A stretch of DNA of 64,000 nucleotides from Hybos culiciformis (taxonomy: Eukaryota > Arthropoda > Insecta > Diptera > Hybotidae). Numbering within the stretch: the first letter of the stretch is position 1; each line of letters starts with the position of its first letter. A program made the translations under genes and the position numbers. The DNA lies in NCBI GenBank assembly GCA_964007475.1, contig OZ023274.1:40541860-40605859 (forward strand). The letters run 5' to 3'. The notes beneath the pieces were generated by a model. The model searched no databases, had not been told where the DNA came from, and saw only the letters and a program-made list of their open reading frames with translations. Below are positions 39,116 through 53,800 of this stretch, one piece after another.

Positions 39116-42100
39116 GATTATGTAGAGTAGACATATATTTTCATTTTTATTTTATTTGAAAATTATAAATAATGGTATTGGTATATTGATAGGTGTTAAA
39201 ACATATGTGTTCAACTTAAAGTATTTCCATAAAATGCGAAAATATATACATGAAATATAAATATTTAATCAAATTTAATTTTTGGCCCATATAGCTAGAC
39301 ATTAGTTAAAGCAATTTCATGTTAATTCTAAGTAATTGATAAATTTTTGTTGTAGAAGGAACTAGAATAGTTTTCATTTTTCATTTAGTTCACTGCACAA
39401 ATCTATTAACTTCACTTTTTGAAAAATCTTAAATTTAAAAGCACTTGGTCCAGTCATAAAACTTTTTATATTTATACAAATTTTCCCATTAAACGACAGT
39501 AATTTTCATTAGAATTTATATTGTACAAGGAATTTGAAAAACCAATGTACATTATTTCATCGCATTTCTCTAGTTTTTTTAAGGAGTTCAATTAGTTTAA
39601 TTTTAAACAAATTTGAATATTTCGTTGTAGAAAAAAAATTTAATAAACTTTGAAGCAAAATAATTTTAGATTCTATTCTATTATCAATTTAATAATATCT
39701 CAAAAAACTCAAATTCAACAAAAAGAGCTGAATAATAATTGAGAAGCTCAAGTTTTAAATGATCGAAAAATTTCACAGAAGAATAATGAGAAATAGAATA
39801 ATGCCGATATATTTAAAAACAAATTATTTTTGCAAGCCCTATAGAATAATCGGCATTAAAAAATGGCAACGTTTTTCAAAAACTATATGGTTTTTTAAAA
39901 TATCATAAAATACCAAACAAAGTCATAAATGAAATTCATATAATTTATTTACACAAAAATTTATATTCAACTGTTGATTTATTTATTTTTTTTAAATGTG
40001 CGGTTACTATAAAATTAATTACAAACTCATTCATTTGGCATTATTTCTTATTTGATATTATCTAATTACAATTTTAAACCATATTTCCGGTGTAAACATT
40101 GCGGGATTTTAATTGATTTTATCTTTACATTTTATTATGACAAATTTCCTGCAAAATAAACAACTATATTAAAAATTTGTTCATCCAAACATACTTAATG
40201 TTATTTAAATAAAAAAAATTAATATTATAATAATTATTAAAAAAATTAAATTAATTTTTCTTCATTAAAATCTTTCTATCAAATTTGTAAAAATCATTAT
40301 AGAACTATTTTTTTTTTATAAATCTGAATGGCGTCAATTTTAAATTTAATACATATAATAATTATATTTTTATTATACATATAAATGTAGGAAAAAAGAA
40401 AGCTGTAACAACATTTTCCGGAAAATTGAATTGCGTCATTGTTATCAAAGATTTAGATGTATGTATGTATATAATAAATATGCATTAATTCTTTGATCCT
40501 TGAAGGAAAAGTGAATATAATAAATTAATTGAATTTCAATGTTATTATAATTAGTTTGTAAAACGATTCGCAATTAAAAAAACATAATTTATATTATTAA
40601 AAAAAAAAAAATTATATTATTACCTATGTAATTTTTATACAAAGAATTTAAAGTTGTTGAAATCATTTGTTTATTAAATTTTTCTGATTTTCAGTATTAC
40701 AATTGTGATATAATTATTCTAATCTTATAATGAAATCTTAATTAAGTATACTATTATATATAAATTTTAACAGATTGTATCAAAATATATTTGAAAATGA
40801 TTTGCCGAGCAAAATCAAGAAACGTTAAAGTATATTGGAACAAACAAGTCAAAACAAACTATTTTTAAAGAAAACCAAATGCTTGCTCTTCTCGGAGATA
40901 GTTTAAGGAACTATGTATAAGTATCTTTTTTAGTAGTAGAATGTTTCTGGGTACAAAATTTTTTCCAAATAGTACATATTTTATCCAAACATTATTTTGA
41001 AATATAACATTTTGAAATATTTCCTTTCCTGCGTCTTTTATTTTCATTTTATTTATCTCAGACGTCTTTAACAATGTGATAACTTTTATGTTCATAAATC
41101 ATTTCAATATTTCATAAGTAAAAAAAAACTAACCTATCGAATGAAAATGAAGCCATATGCATTAAATATTTAGCATTAGATATAGTTCGGCGTCATTTTA
41201 AACCCTTATTTCTTTTTCTATCTAACTATTTTTGAATATATAAATTTTTAAAATATTTTTCGGCTATAAATCATAAATTTTTGAAAATATCCTCACATCC
41301 GTTTGATATTTTTCAAAAAAAATAAAAGGGTTTTATTTTTTTTTTTTAATTTGTTTCTGACATGCTGAAAGGTCAAAAATCAATAAAATATTTTATTTAT
41401 TGAAAAATTATGCATGGGTTCATTTTAATAAAAAAAAAAATTCGCCAACAATTTTTTTTTTAATTTCTATTTTTTCATAGGAAATCCTTAAAATGAATCC
41501 TTGTAAAGAAAATTGAAAAAGTTGAAAATTTTTTATATTAAAATTGAATTGAAGTACTTGTAGGATTACGAATAAATATTTTGCATTAAAATGGTAAAAT
41601 CATGATAATGGGATTTGAACTGAAAAACCCACAAAATAATGATACGGAATGAAAACCACTCGTCTTATGCATTTGGAGTTCTGAATATTGCTTCTATTAA
41701 ATATCATGTTTTATTTTGAAAATTTAAATGCTTCTAACGTTCTTATTTTACAATTTATAAAATGTATAATATATAACAATAATAACTTTGACCTTGATGT
41801 AGACTTAAATTTTGTTAAGAAAAATTAAGTACATTCAATTCACACTGTTCTCTTTCTCTATAATACATAAATAAATAAAATGTCTTAAGAATTAATTACT
41901 AAGGACACAATTGTTTTATTGTGACTAATTAATTTAGGTAAAAATGAGTTTGTTTCCTAAATTTTGGAAAATCATATTTACACCTCTAAATATAAAATAA
42001 TAAAACAATTAAGATACTTATACCAAACAATTATTATTATACTTTGTAAATATACTTATACTTTATAAGTATTATTTTTATTTATTTTTTTGTTGAATAT

Positions 42101-43700
42101 AGAAAATCAATATTGGCATCAGAAATCGTCTGTACGACAGTTTTCTAATCTTTATGGTGTTTATTAGTAGATTAGATTTCAATGTTTGTTTGTTCGCACC
42201 TACAAATATTACGAAAAAAAATTGGAAATTTTTTTCCCACTTCGATCTTGAGAAATGGATCAAATTAGACAGTTCTAGCAAAAAACATACGTTCGAACAA
42301 GGAATTAGATAACATTATATATGTTGTGCAAATAGATATTATTCGAAGTCTATGATATTCAACATTTTCAATATATCAATTGATGCTGTCTAAACTTCAA
42401 AATAAATAAATTGTGACAATATGAAAATATTAGTACAAAAATTAAAAAACAAAGACTAGTTAACGAATAAAATTTTTGACATAAAAAGAAAATTTTGGCG
42501 GAAAATATTATATCCCTGGAACCTCCATAAAATGTTTGTTTTAATAAATTTATTTTTTTATTAATATTAAAAAAATGTTATTATCTGGTCCTAAAAAACA
42601 TTTTCAAAAGGTCGAAATTTATTGAAAAATAAAAAACACAATAATTCTTGTTGAAATAAATTCCTTGCAAAATTGAACTTTTATTATCATTTTATTTACT
42701 ACGTGAGTATCCTTAAATTAGAAAAAAGATATTTAATATATCTAGACAATTAGAGCTAAATGAATTTTAACTGAATTTTAACTATTTATGATGAATCTTA
42801 ATTCCGAATATAATTTTAATATCTATAATAATTCTGTGGACCTTTGCTTGACAAAATCATTCACAATAATATACCTGCAAAGAATAAAATTTTATTTTAT
42901 AAAATAATTTATATTTTAATTGAATAAAAAAAGGAACGCTTAACTTACTGATTTATAATATTGATTTTATATATCTTCATAAAACATATCAATATAGACC
43001 TACTAACCCAATTTCGAACAATCATTCACAACTATTTAAAAAAAAAAACGAAACGTAAAATATGAAATTAATTTCATTCATAAAAATTGTACATCTATGT
43101 ACCCTAGTAAATACATTGAACAAAAAATAAGCTCTTTTTTATCAAAAGCTTTTAAAGAATATTCGCTCCAAAAATAAATAGTCTTAATTTTCGAATCCAT
43201 AAAATTTCTCTTAGTTGTAAAATTTTAGAAAAATTAAATTGAGCTTTTTTTTTTCTTGAATGGAAGAAAATTGGAATAAAATTGGTTTTCTATATTTGGT
43301 ACAAAAGCTTCTTAAAGCAAAATAATTTTTGTTTACCTTTATTTTTTTTGTATATAAATTCTTTTTGCAATGAAAAATTTTAGATAGACTGTCAGCAAAA
43401 TAATTTTATAATTTTCAAATAAGAAATTTTAGTTCTTTTCGTGATTTCAACAAGTCAAAACATTCTTAACGGAAGAAAATTCAAAAAAAATTTATTCTTT
43501 TTAGTTTTCCACAAAAAAAGAAAATCTTTTTCTCGTAATAAAATATTATTTTTTTGTTATGAATATCTTTCTCTTTTCGTAATTAAAACTTGTTCCCACG
43601 AAAACTATCTACTAAAAAAAATTCTAACAACAAAACATAATTTTTAATTCTTGCAGAATTGTTTATAAGAAAGTTGAAGAAAAATAAAAATAAAATTATA
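39116..43700. other. AT-rich DNA without supported genes
   Basis: I see only AT-rich sequence with short inverted motifs, such as AATGCCGAT/ATCGGCATT around 39802-39858. The frames at 40865-41095, 42078-42281 and 43441-43647 have noise-like composition. Confidence 0.45.
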
Positions 43701-43868
43701 TAAAATAATTTATTTAATAATAATAATATAAAAATAATAATTATAATAATAATAATAATAATAATATAAATAATAATAATAATAATAATAATAATTATAA
43801 TAATAATTTTAATAATAATATTAAAAATAAAAATAATAATATTAAAAATAAAAATAATAAATACTAAT
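43700..43868. repeat. AAT/TAA microsatellite, interrupted
   Basis: Long runs of TAA/AAT triplets are interrupted by TATAAAAATA and TTATAA variants. It is a degenerating trinucleotide microsatellite just upstream of the TTAA-flanked element. Confidence 0.9.
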
Positions 43869-44122
43869 AAAAATATTGAAATTTTGTAAAAATTAAAAAT
43901 AAAGATCTGGTAAAAATTGAAAGTCTCTCATAAATGGTTAAAGATTTTATTCTATTAAGTTAGATATCATTGAAGATTCATTTTGACGGAAAAGAAAAGC
44001 TTATAAGTCAACAAGTGGAATTTAGAATATAGTTCGAAGGTTTAAAGTTCAAATTTTAATGCAAATGCAAAATTGTTACAAATATTCCTATTTGAATCCA
44101 AAATTTACAGACATTTACTTAA

Positions 44123-44665
44123 GAGCCCTCAATGTCAAAAATTGCAAGAAATTGGTCTTAGTTTGGCTTTGATTGTAGGGTTACTACAATCTAGACTGAA
44201 GTGATTTTTTGATATGTCAGAGAGTATATAACTGGCTCCAGGGTAGGTGAGGCGGATTTTTGAAATTTTGATTTTTTTTGGCCCAAATGAGCCTTAGAAA
44301 ATCTTTAACATATTTGCTTGGATTCTGAAGTAAAGAAAAAAGATAATAAAAAATCTCAAACGCAGAAATAAAGCTAAAATACCACTCTCCAGGGCTGGTG
44401 ACGTGAAATTTTGAATTTCTTTAATTTCCTAAACAATTTTTAATTAATTTCATTTATTTCGAAGAATTTTTACATTTTTTTGATAAATTACAGTTTCTGC
44501 ACAGAAATAAAATTCAAATATAGTTTTGTGATTTTCTGGTAGAAGTGTTTTTCGTACATTTTTTGTCGCATTTCACACGGCCGTTTATTTTCTGTAAAAT
44601 AAAACAAAAAAAAACTGCAAAAATAGAAAACAGAAATAGAAAACAGAATTTCACATGGAGGGCTC
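44123..44665. mobile_element. TTAA-flanked non-autonomous element, 543 bp, uninterrupted copy
   Basis: GAGCCCTC at the left end and GAGGGCTC at the right end are inverted repeats, extending inwards as ATGTCAAA versus ATGTGAAA. Both ends abut TTAA (44119-44122 and 44666-44669). A TTAA target duplication is typical of piggyBac-type elements, though these termini are not the usual ones, so the class is uncertain. Internally CCAGGG...GGTGA occurs twice as a diverged direct repeat (near 44238 and 44390). A second copy, inverted and interrupted, is at 60641-61962, which proves this is a dispersed family. Confidence 0.7.
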
Positions 44666-44825
44666 TTAACACTATTACGGATTCAGGATTTGTAGCTTTT
44701 TTAATCTCTTTCTGTCTTTATAACTAAATCTGCAAATTCAAAATAAAAAGTAAAACATTATTTAATTATTTTTATATAAAATAGTATTAAGGATTTAAAA
44801 AATAAATTGGGGTAAAATTAAATAA

Positions 44826-45210
44826 AAAGGGACATAATTGCTCAACATTGATTGATTGTTCATTCGTTTTTGGCCAAATTGTATAGGTAAATTAAATTTA
44901 TCCTAATTATTTTATTAAATTAGGATTTAACGACAATTCAGTACAATTCTATTAAGAGAATTCAGATATATGTTTAAGAATAAAAAATTTATTAACATAT
45001 AAAATAAATTTTCAATCATTAAAATTTGTGGTGTTGCTAAAGGACAACATTATTATTATAATTAATTACGGTTTTAGGTTATTATGATTTTATACCATAT
45101 TCCACGGCTTGAAAAATCCCAATTTTCATGTAATAAAGACTTTAATGAATGGTTTCTATGTTCAAATCAATATGAATTTAAGTTTCATATGTGCATATGT
45201 TCATGTGCAT
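44826..45210 (+). repeat. diverged dispersed repeat, copy 1
   Basis: Shares a long collinear series of blocks with 50421-50830: CAACATTGATTGAT, CCAAATTGTA, CTAATTATTTTATTAAATTA, ACAATTCTATTAA, ATCATTAAAA, GGTGTTGCTAAAGG and CTGAAAAAT-like sequence. Identity is perhaps 70-75% by eye. Nothing shows it to be coding. Confidence 0.65.
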
Positions 45211-45494
45211 CACATATTTATTGTCCTGATGTTTTGGATATCAAATTCAATTCAATTTTAACAATTAAAATCGCTTCTACTAAAAAATTTTCATATATAG
45301 TTATGTACATTTTCGACTTAAAAATTGACAAATTTGAAATTTAAATGTTATTCTTACTTGGCAATTTTAGGGGTGCCATAATGTCAAGTTATAAAAGATC
45401 AAATGACTTTTTGTGACTTTTAAAGCGACATCATTTTTTATTCAGAATGCTTAAAAAATATGTATTTTTATCCTTTTCTAACAGAATTTTAATC

Positions 45495-45890
45495 GATTAT
45501 GAAACATTTTGGTAAAACGGTTGGTTGAAATGTTGAGCCTCCGTTTTGTTCAAAGATTCGGGCTGGGGTTGGAAAAGTCTTTAAAGGGATTTCTATGAAA
45601 ATTGGGATAAGATGAAAATTGTCAATGTCGGTTGTAGGAACAAAAACCTTTTAGATCCCAAGTGAGTCAAGGAGTCCTGATGTGGTCTAAAAATTGATTA
45701 GAATTGAAATTTATACGTGGTTTCGAATAGAGGAAATTGAAAATAATGCTTAGCCTCCAATTTGTCTAAAAATATATTTCGATAAATAGATTTCGAAATA
45801 GAGTGAAATGAAACTAAATTTATTGAATGTGTAATTAAAAAGCAACAAAATTTATCAAATAAACAGTCTGAAACTGACACTTATGTTAAG
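45495..45890. repeat. GC-richer diverged tandem duplication, about 220-bp units
   Basis: TTGAAATGTTGAGCCTCC near 45525 has a counterpart TTGAAAATAATGCTTAGCCTCC near 45737, and the following 90 bases align with scattered changes. The first unit has decent frames, including NILVKRLVEMLSLRFVQRFG and then, in another frame, ENWDKMKIVNVGCRNKN. It may therefore be decayed coding sequence rather than satellite. Confidence 0.45.
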
Positions 45891-46036
45891 AATTTAGAGA
45901 CTTGTAGAGACTAAAAATTTTTAAATAAAAATAAATAAAAAAGAGCTTATACGATTACATTATTTATTTGTCATTATTATTTATTTTTTTGACATGCATA
46001 TTAAAGGAATCGACCAATATTTGTTTTATGAGAATG

Positions 46037-46179
46037 AAAACCCCACGATTTAATTTCTAATTAAACATAAGCATGTCAACAACCTTTTCTAACATAACAA
46101 ATTATTTTCTTCGATTAGAAAATTATACTAAGATTAACTTCATACTTTTTAGTATAAATAATAAAACCGTGGGATTTTA
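46037..46179. repeat. MITE-like inverted repeat, about 140 bp
   Basis: AAAACCCCACGATTTAATT at the left is matched by the reverse complement of AATAAAACCGTGGGATTTT at the right, with a few mismatches. It is a compact AT-rich body with GC in the termini. No clear target duplication was seen. Confidence 0.45.
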
Positions 46180-48756
46180 AAGTTGTTTTTATTTATTTTT
46201 ATTTTTTCATTTTATTTCATGCTAGAGATCAAAAGTAAATATTTATAATAACAAGCTTTTTCAATCAAAAATAGAATTTATTGAACTTGAAATAATAATT
46301 TTTTTTATTTTTAGTTGGTTATCGCCATTACATGTCTTTCAGAAAAGTTCATAAGAAAATAATTTATTATATATTGAGTACGATATAACAATTTTTTGGT
46401 TCATTTATATCATCTTTTATTGATTAGAATTTTTCCCTTAAATTCCCATTATTAGTTTTAAATTTAAATCGTATCTTTAAAATGTATAAACCTGTATAAA
46501 ATGTATAAAAATGTGATAAAAAATTTAAACTAACCCAATTTTTTTTTTTAAACAAATTTATCCTTTAAAGAAAAATTTATATTTTAGATGAAAAAGTTGC
46601 TATAGTGATTGGTAAATGAACCAAATAAGATTTCAGTTAGTAAGATTTAATCAATTAAATTATCATGATTTTCATTTTATAAAAGATTTTGTTTTCATAT
46701 ACATAAAAAATATTTTGAAAATGTAATGAGGTTATTTAAGATTTGAAAAATAAATTTTCATAACATTCGAAAATATATGTATATTATATACAATATACAT
46801 ACTTTCAAAAGGACCAAAAGAAAATAATAAAAAAAAAAAATTTGCTAAACTTCTGGGTATGCACTTGAAAATGTTAATTTCATATTTTTGAAACTTTAAA
46901 AATTAGACGGAAAAATGGTTTAATTTTTTTTTATTTTTATTAACAAAAAAGTTTATGAAATATATAAATATGTTTTTGACATTATTCTTATAGTGAATTA
47001 TATAGAATGAGAAAATTTCCCAAAAATAAAATTTTACATTTTCCAATTTAAATACCTACTTATTTATTTATAGAGTAACGTTTACAATACTATACGTATA
47101 TACCGTATTAATGTTATGTTAATTTTGACAAATTTTTTTTTATATTAAAAATTCGGAATATTAAGCTTGTTGTATATTTTCTAAGATAATATATAATCTC
47201 AATATAAAATTAAAAAATTTCTGAAAGCTTTAATTTTGTTTGGCTGAAAATGTGATGATGATGATTATTTTTAATATAATTTTAAATTTTTAAACTTTTT
47301 AATTTTAATAGTATGTCAACCAACTTTTTCTTTTAATATTGTATAATTTTTAATGTTTGTGTATGTATAAAATAATGTAAAATAAATGTACATGTACATG
47401 TATATTATGGAAAAAACATTAGTATCAAAGTCATTGTTTATTATTTGAACAAAAGATAAAAAAAAAAATATACATAAACATATATGCTTTATAACATTAA
47501 AAAAAAAAGTATCTATGTCCTTGACGTAATAAGAATTTAATAATGTACGGTAAATATTTACATCAAATTTACATTGAATTATATTTTATAGTAGAATTTA
47601 AAAAAAAAAAAGTTTTACTTCTTTTTCCGTAACAATTATTGTGTATATTTTTTTTTTAATTAATGTCAGAATTCCTATATATATATTTTATTATAATAGT
47701 TAAAAATAATTCTATGTTGACATAAACTGCATTTTTTGTTTTTGTTAACTATAATAAAGGTCGAACCGAAAAGACTATAATTTCTTATTTTAGTTGAGGT
47801 ACAAAATAGAAATACCAGAAATATGTCAAATTTTATAATCAAACATACGTCTAGAATTACTATTTAAATTATTTTGTCTTGAAGTTAATTTGGTACTATG
47901 TTGAAATTAAACTATATAATAATAAAACAACTAATTTGTTTGAATTCCTCTTCAGAACTAACTTCTATTTTTATTCCAGATTTAAATTTTAAGTACAGTT
48001 TTAAACTTTTTTAATTTCGAAATAGGATCTTCTTAGTTTTATCTATTTTTCTTTGTTTTAGTTCGCACAGAACTTATTACATTGAAAAAGATAACAGAAA
48101 GCTTAATTTGCATTTTATTATACTTCAAAATTTATTCAATTTGAATTAATTTTGTTCTCAAAAAATTTATTTTATAAAACTGTTTTAAACCAAATATGAT
48201 TTTATGGGGTTGAAGCCTAATTATATAACTATATCTTAAAGTACAAAAATTTTTGTTCGACATTATATTGTTATAATTGCCTAATTAATTTTTTTTTTCA
48301 TTTTCTTGTTTAAATATCAACAACTTAATTCTGAGTTTTCCTTATTTATTATTTCTTACATGCATAAATGATTTCTATATAACAAAAATTAAACTTGAAT
48401 CAAATACCATCATCCAATATATATATTTTTTTGTTTTCAATTTAACACCATTATAAAAAAAGGTCAAAATTAAAGATCCTAATGACGCTTAAAAAAAAAC
48501 GTTAATGTCTTTCAGAAACTCATAATTTTTTTAGTCATTTTCTTTTCCACTAATAAATCATCATTTTTTTGATATAAGAAAAAAAAATTTGTATAAATAT
48601 AACTAAAACTCTGTTTCAATATGAAAAAGATTTAATTTTTGTATATATATATATATAACAGGAAAATATAATTTCAGAAAATCGGAACCCTTATTTTTTA
48701 TATTTTATATTTATACTATTTTTTATATATGTACATTTATGTAACATGTATTTTGG

Positions 48757-48869
48757 TGGTGTTCAATTCAATTGTATAATTTATAATATTGCATTTTTAC
48801 AAGTAATTTATTCTTGTGTATAAAACACACAAAAAAGTTTTTTTTAAATTTTTATTGAATTGAACACCA
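48757..48869. repeat. MITE-like inverted repeat, 113 bp
   Basis: TGGTGTTCAATTCAAT at the left and ATTGAATTGAACACCA at the right are exact reverse complements over 16 bp. The interior is about 80 bp. There is no recognisable flanking duplication. At this size it could also form a simple stem-loop. Confidence 0.55.
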
Positions 48870-50420
48870 GAAATGTATATATCAGTTCAAAAATTCTGCG
48901 TAAGTCAAAATTAAAACAAAGCAAAATAAAATTGAGAATTTGAGGAACTCTTTTTGCCACTTTAAAATATTTAAATATTGACGAAATATTATGTCCTTGG
49001 TTGATAAAACTATTCTTAACCAGCCTATCTTATTCCATTAAATTCTAGACAGTATTTGGGTACGATATGGGTTATTATTTTCGATCTGGTTTATATTCAT
49101 TTCAGCAAATCTATATTATACTTTTTTAATCGAGCAATTAAAGAAATCTTCTAAATAATGCATTGTAAAGTAATTTACAATATGAAAAAATTAAAATCAT
49201 GAAAAAAATTCAATAATTTTATACACATAATATGAAGTTAAATAATACATGATTTCATTGCATATAAGTTATTTAATTTAAAAATATCTCTGCAGATTTA
49301 TTTTTCCTTCAATATAATAAGAAATAAACACAATAAATATGTATTCAATAATTGAATACAAATTAAGAATATAAAATAAATTAAAATTAAATAAATATAT
49401 TTAAAAAAAAAACTAATTATGTAATTCTTCGCGAAAACTTTTGTAGATTTTTTTTTAATAAATAATTTCATATATATATTCATAGTATAATATTCTTTTA
49501 TAGTATTATATCTTAATAGAAAATAAATAAAATTTTATATACATTATAATATTATATAAAATATATATACTCTATATAATTATAATTCTATAAAAAATGT
49601 TATCAAATTTTTCATTTCTATATATCAAATTCAATGAATTTTTCAATAGTAACTTAATAATTTAATATCGTTAAAAAATTTATCATGAATGTTTACATTT
49701 AAAATAAAAGAATTTATAATGGTATGTGGTATGTACCTAAATGAAATTATAATAAAACATAATGGTTGATATAAATATAAATGCGATATTTACATATAAT
49801 TAATTTATATAATCAATTTATTTATGCTTATAATAAATATGTGAAAAATATTATTAATATTGATTACCTATTATTTTTTAATATGATTATTATTATAATA
49901 AAAATGATTGATAACTTCCAATATAATTATTAGTTAAATCAAGGTAAGTTAAATTGTCATTTTTTTTTCATATGTAAATTAAAATTAAAAAAAAAATTAT
50001 TAATAATATTATATAGTATAACATATCAACTTATGCAAGTGCAATAGCAAGTTTATTTTATTTCCTACGTACAGCTTAAAGTTTTATTAACGAAATCATA
50101 GACCGAGAATTTGAAGTTTGAAGCATTGCTAACATCATCTAATATTTTTTAATCTGTATTATTTTGGTGTTTTAAAGCCAAACTTTTAAAAATAATAAAA
50201 TATAAAAAAGAAAGGTTTTTAAATTATAAGTGATAATAAGGGCAACTTTGTAATTGGATTTAAATTTGCTATAAATGTAACTTTACCAGGACAAGTTTTT
50301 TAATTACACCAAACAGAGAATTTAATAACATAATATAATTGAAATCAATTTCAGATGTTTTATACAATTCTCTGGGTGAAAAGTGTTGAAAAAAAAAAAA
50401 TTGTGGTTATATCAAACGAA

Positions 50421-50830
50421 AAAGTTCCTAATTGATCAACATTGATTGATTTTTCATTAATTTTTAGCCAAATTGTAGATAAATTGTTTTTAAACTAATT
50501 ATTTTATTAAATTACGCTTCAGCAAGATTTTTACAATTCTATTAACACAATTCAGATAAATTTTAAATTAAAATATTTATTTTCATATAAAAGTAAATTT
50601 TTCGATCATTAAAATGTTGTGGTGGTGTTGCTAAAGGGCAAAAAATATTCAATTTACTTATTTTTTTTTAAACACTGTTTTTTATTTGATTTATATTAAT
50701 GTGTTTTATAGGTTTTTATTATTTTGTAACATTTTCAATGCCCTGAAAAATCATAGTTTTTTCATATAATGATGAATTCAATTAATGTTAGTATGATTTA
50801 TGTTCAAGTTTCACATGTGTATCAGTTCAC
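50421..50830 (+). repeat. diverged dispersed repeat, copy 2
   Basis: Partner of 44826-45210, same orientation and about 5.6 kb away. The order of conserved blocks is kept, with indels, for example an extra stretch after GCTAAAGGGCAAA. Confidence 0.65.
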
Positions 50831-53800
50831 AGTTCTTTAAATTTGATTTGAAATATTTACTTTCAAACTGACTAGTTTATGCATTGTACATGTAGAGAGT
50901 AGAGTTGTAAAAACTTAGCTTTCTCGTCTTGATATTTTTATATTCGAATAATAATCAGTTAATCCTAGGGCAAATAAATATTAATATATTTTAACTTGAA
51001 ATTTGTAATTGAAACGGAATATTGTGAAATTTTTGAGCTTATTTTTAAGTTTTTCCCCGAACCTGATTCTAAACGCTCCGTGCCAAGTGCCAACGATATT
51101 ACAATCATTTCATGATTTAATTTATAAAGTTAAAATTATAATCGTTCTCTTAATGATGTTTGTATTGAATTTTCTAAAAGTTATCTATGAGGAAGAATTC
51201 TCAAAATTTTCCAATTTATTAAAAATTGTATACATTTTTTTTTATTTTTATTTATTTAATTTATCGCATAACAGTAAGCAAAATTTTTATTTTTTGTGAT
51301 AATGTAAATTTTTTTTCGTAATTAAATATTCTATATTTATTTATGTACCTTTTATGTATTATTTATTTCTAATCTATTTTTTTAAATTTATTTTGAAAAC
51401 GTGTCGAACAGAGTACAGTATTTTTTAAAATTGCTGAAAGATGCTGAAAAAAAATTGGAAAAATTATTTATATGGATAAAATAGTAGTGGGAGATCAACT
51501 AAATTACACCTTTATATTGTTAGTTTTTCTGCACAGACAAAATTCTGATAAATCAAACTTATTCATAGAAAGGACTAAATTTAGATAAAAAAATGTATTA
51601 TTAAGGTGACATTTAATACGGCTGCTATAGATCAAATTTCTAAAAAACCTGGTAAATGAGAAAGAAATCACAAAATGTCGAAGAAATGTTTAAAATACCT
51701 ACACAACTTAAAAAAAAAACAAAAAAGTTTATACCCTAGGTTATTATGAGAAACCCATTTGCCAGATCTAAAAATATTAAGACAAAAAAAAACTAAACTA
51801 TACAATTATAGAATAAAATAACATAAGATATAAGATTCTTTTGAGATGAAAATTAAATATGTTGTTGAACTTAAAGTAGCTTGTAAGTAGAATGTCAAGC
51901 ACTTATTATATTTCACTTCGATTGTAGGTCCTTTCAAAGTGTATAGGATCAATGGACAACACGAATCAAAATCACCTTTTTTTTTACACAGGTTTTCTCT
52001 TACATATAATTTATATAAATAGCCATAGTAATAATACTTAATATAAAATACCAGCCCATGAACAAAATAAAATTAAACGTACAATGGATTGTTGGGTGTG
52101 CAACGATTGAAAATGTTTTCGAAAAAAAAAACTTTTATATTATTCTTTTGAGAAAAATGTACATGATTTTCCTGCAGATCACGTGCAATTTATAAAATTA
52201 TATAATTATAACATTTTTATGATTATACATAGAAAAAAAAAAAAATAAAAATAAATTTAAATAAAAAATAAAAGAACCAACAAGTTTTATTTTTTGTTCA
52301 AATTATGGAAATTTATTTTATTGAGAATTTTTATTTTCACTTTGCAAAATGTATATATACATTACATTTATTAGTATATGTATTTTTTTATTTTATATTT
52401 TTGTAACAACATAATTTAATTTTCATTGCGTTAAAAACACGTAGTAAAGTTGTTGATATGAAATCTCAAATCACAGTAAAATAACTTGAGGAATAGACGT
52501 ATAGAAAATTCCATGATAGCTTAATGCTTAATATTTTTATTAAGATAAATTTTCATAGGAAAATTTTTATTTTTTTTTTGGTTATAGAAATAAATCTTGA
52601 GATTTCTTTTGATATTGACCTTGGTGGAAAAAAAGATTTTTTAAACATAATTTAACTACGACTACGTATAAAAAGTAAGAAAATGTATTACTATATATAT
52701 TGAACTTTAATGGCACCTGTTATTTTATTATTCAAGAATAATATTATACAAGTTAAATTGATTTTGTAAATGCAATATCACTTACATTTTTTCTAGAATT
52801 TTTTTTTCGTAATAAATTCTATTTTACTAAAATCTTCACATTCAAATCAAATATTATAATTCTTTGATGTTGTAGAGAAAAATAGTGTAAAGATATTTAT
52901 GTGCAACAGAATGGAAATATTTCGTATAGTAGAAAGACTAAAATCCCTTGAAATTGGTTCCAAATGAGTAGGTATTCACAATGCCATTAAGAAATCATGT
53001 TTTGAAATAAATTTTTAATTAAAAATATTTTTGTTTTTCAAAAAGACAACTTGTACAGGATTCTTAGATCTTGAAATAATTGACGTTTTTGCTTGGTTTT
53101 TGTCGTACAAAAAACTACAGATGCCAGTGAAGTATTTTTAATATCTTATAAATTACTTTAAACATAAGTAAGTTTTAATTTTTTTAAGTATATTTAGTTG
53201 ATTAGAATAATTTTTGTTTTAACTCGAGAGAATGTGAACTAAGAATCATGAGCCTTAAAATTAACCCAAATCAACCCAAAGATCCTTATATGTTACATTA
53301 AATACATATTATATTAATTTAATATTTATATTTATATTAATAACCTATCGAATATCTTATTGATATTGTTTTTTATTTATTTTATTAATGAAATACATTT
53401 TCTTTAACATTTTCTCTTAAAATAGAATATTATGCGTAAGGTATTTCTTTTATGGAAAATTATTTAATGGAACTCCTTATAATCAATTCAAATATAACAT
53501 ATAACATAACTATACACACAAAAATATTATTAAAATACCGAAATGAATAATTAGATATTCTTTATATAACAAAAATCTAATATAAATAAATTAATTCCCA
53601 ATAGCCAACTTGTCCTCTAATTTTATCGAATTACAAGTAATTATTTTTAATTAATTGCCATTTTATACTTTTTTTTCATGTGTGTACAACATCTAGTACG
53701 TAATATTTCATGTAGAAATTTAATAATATTATGTTCAGAACAAAAATTGTTTTATTAACTGAGAAATTGTTCCATTTTATTCTTCGGAAAAGGACTTATA

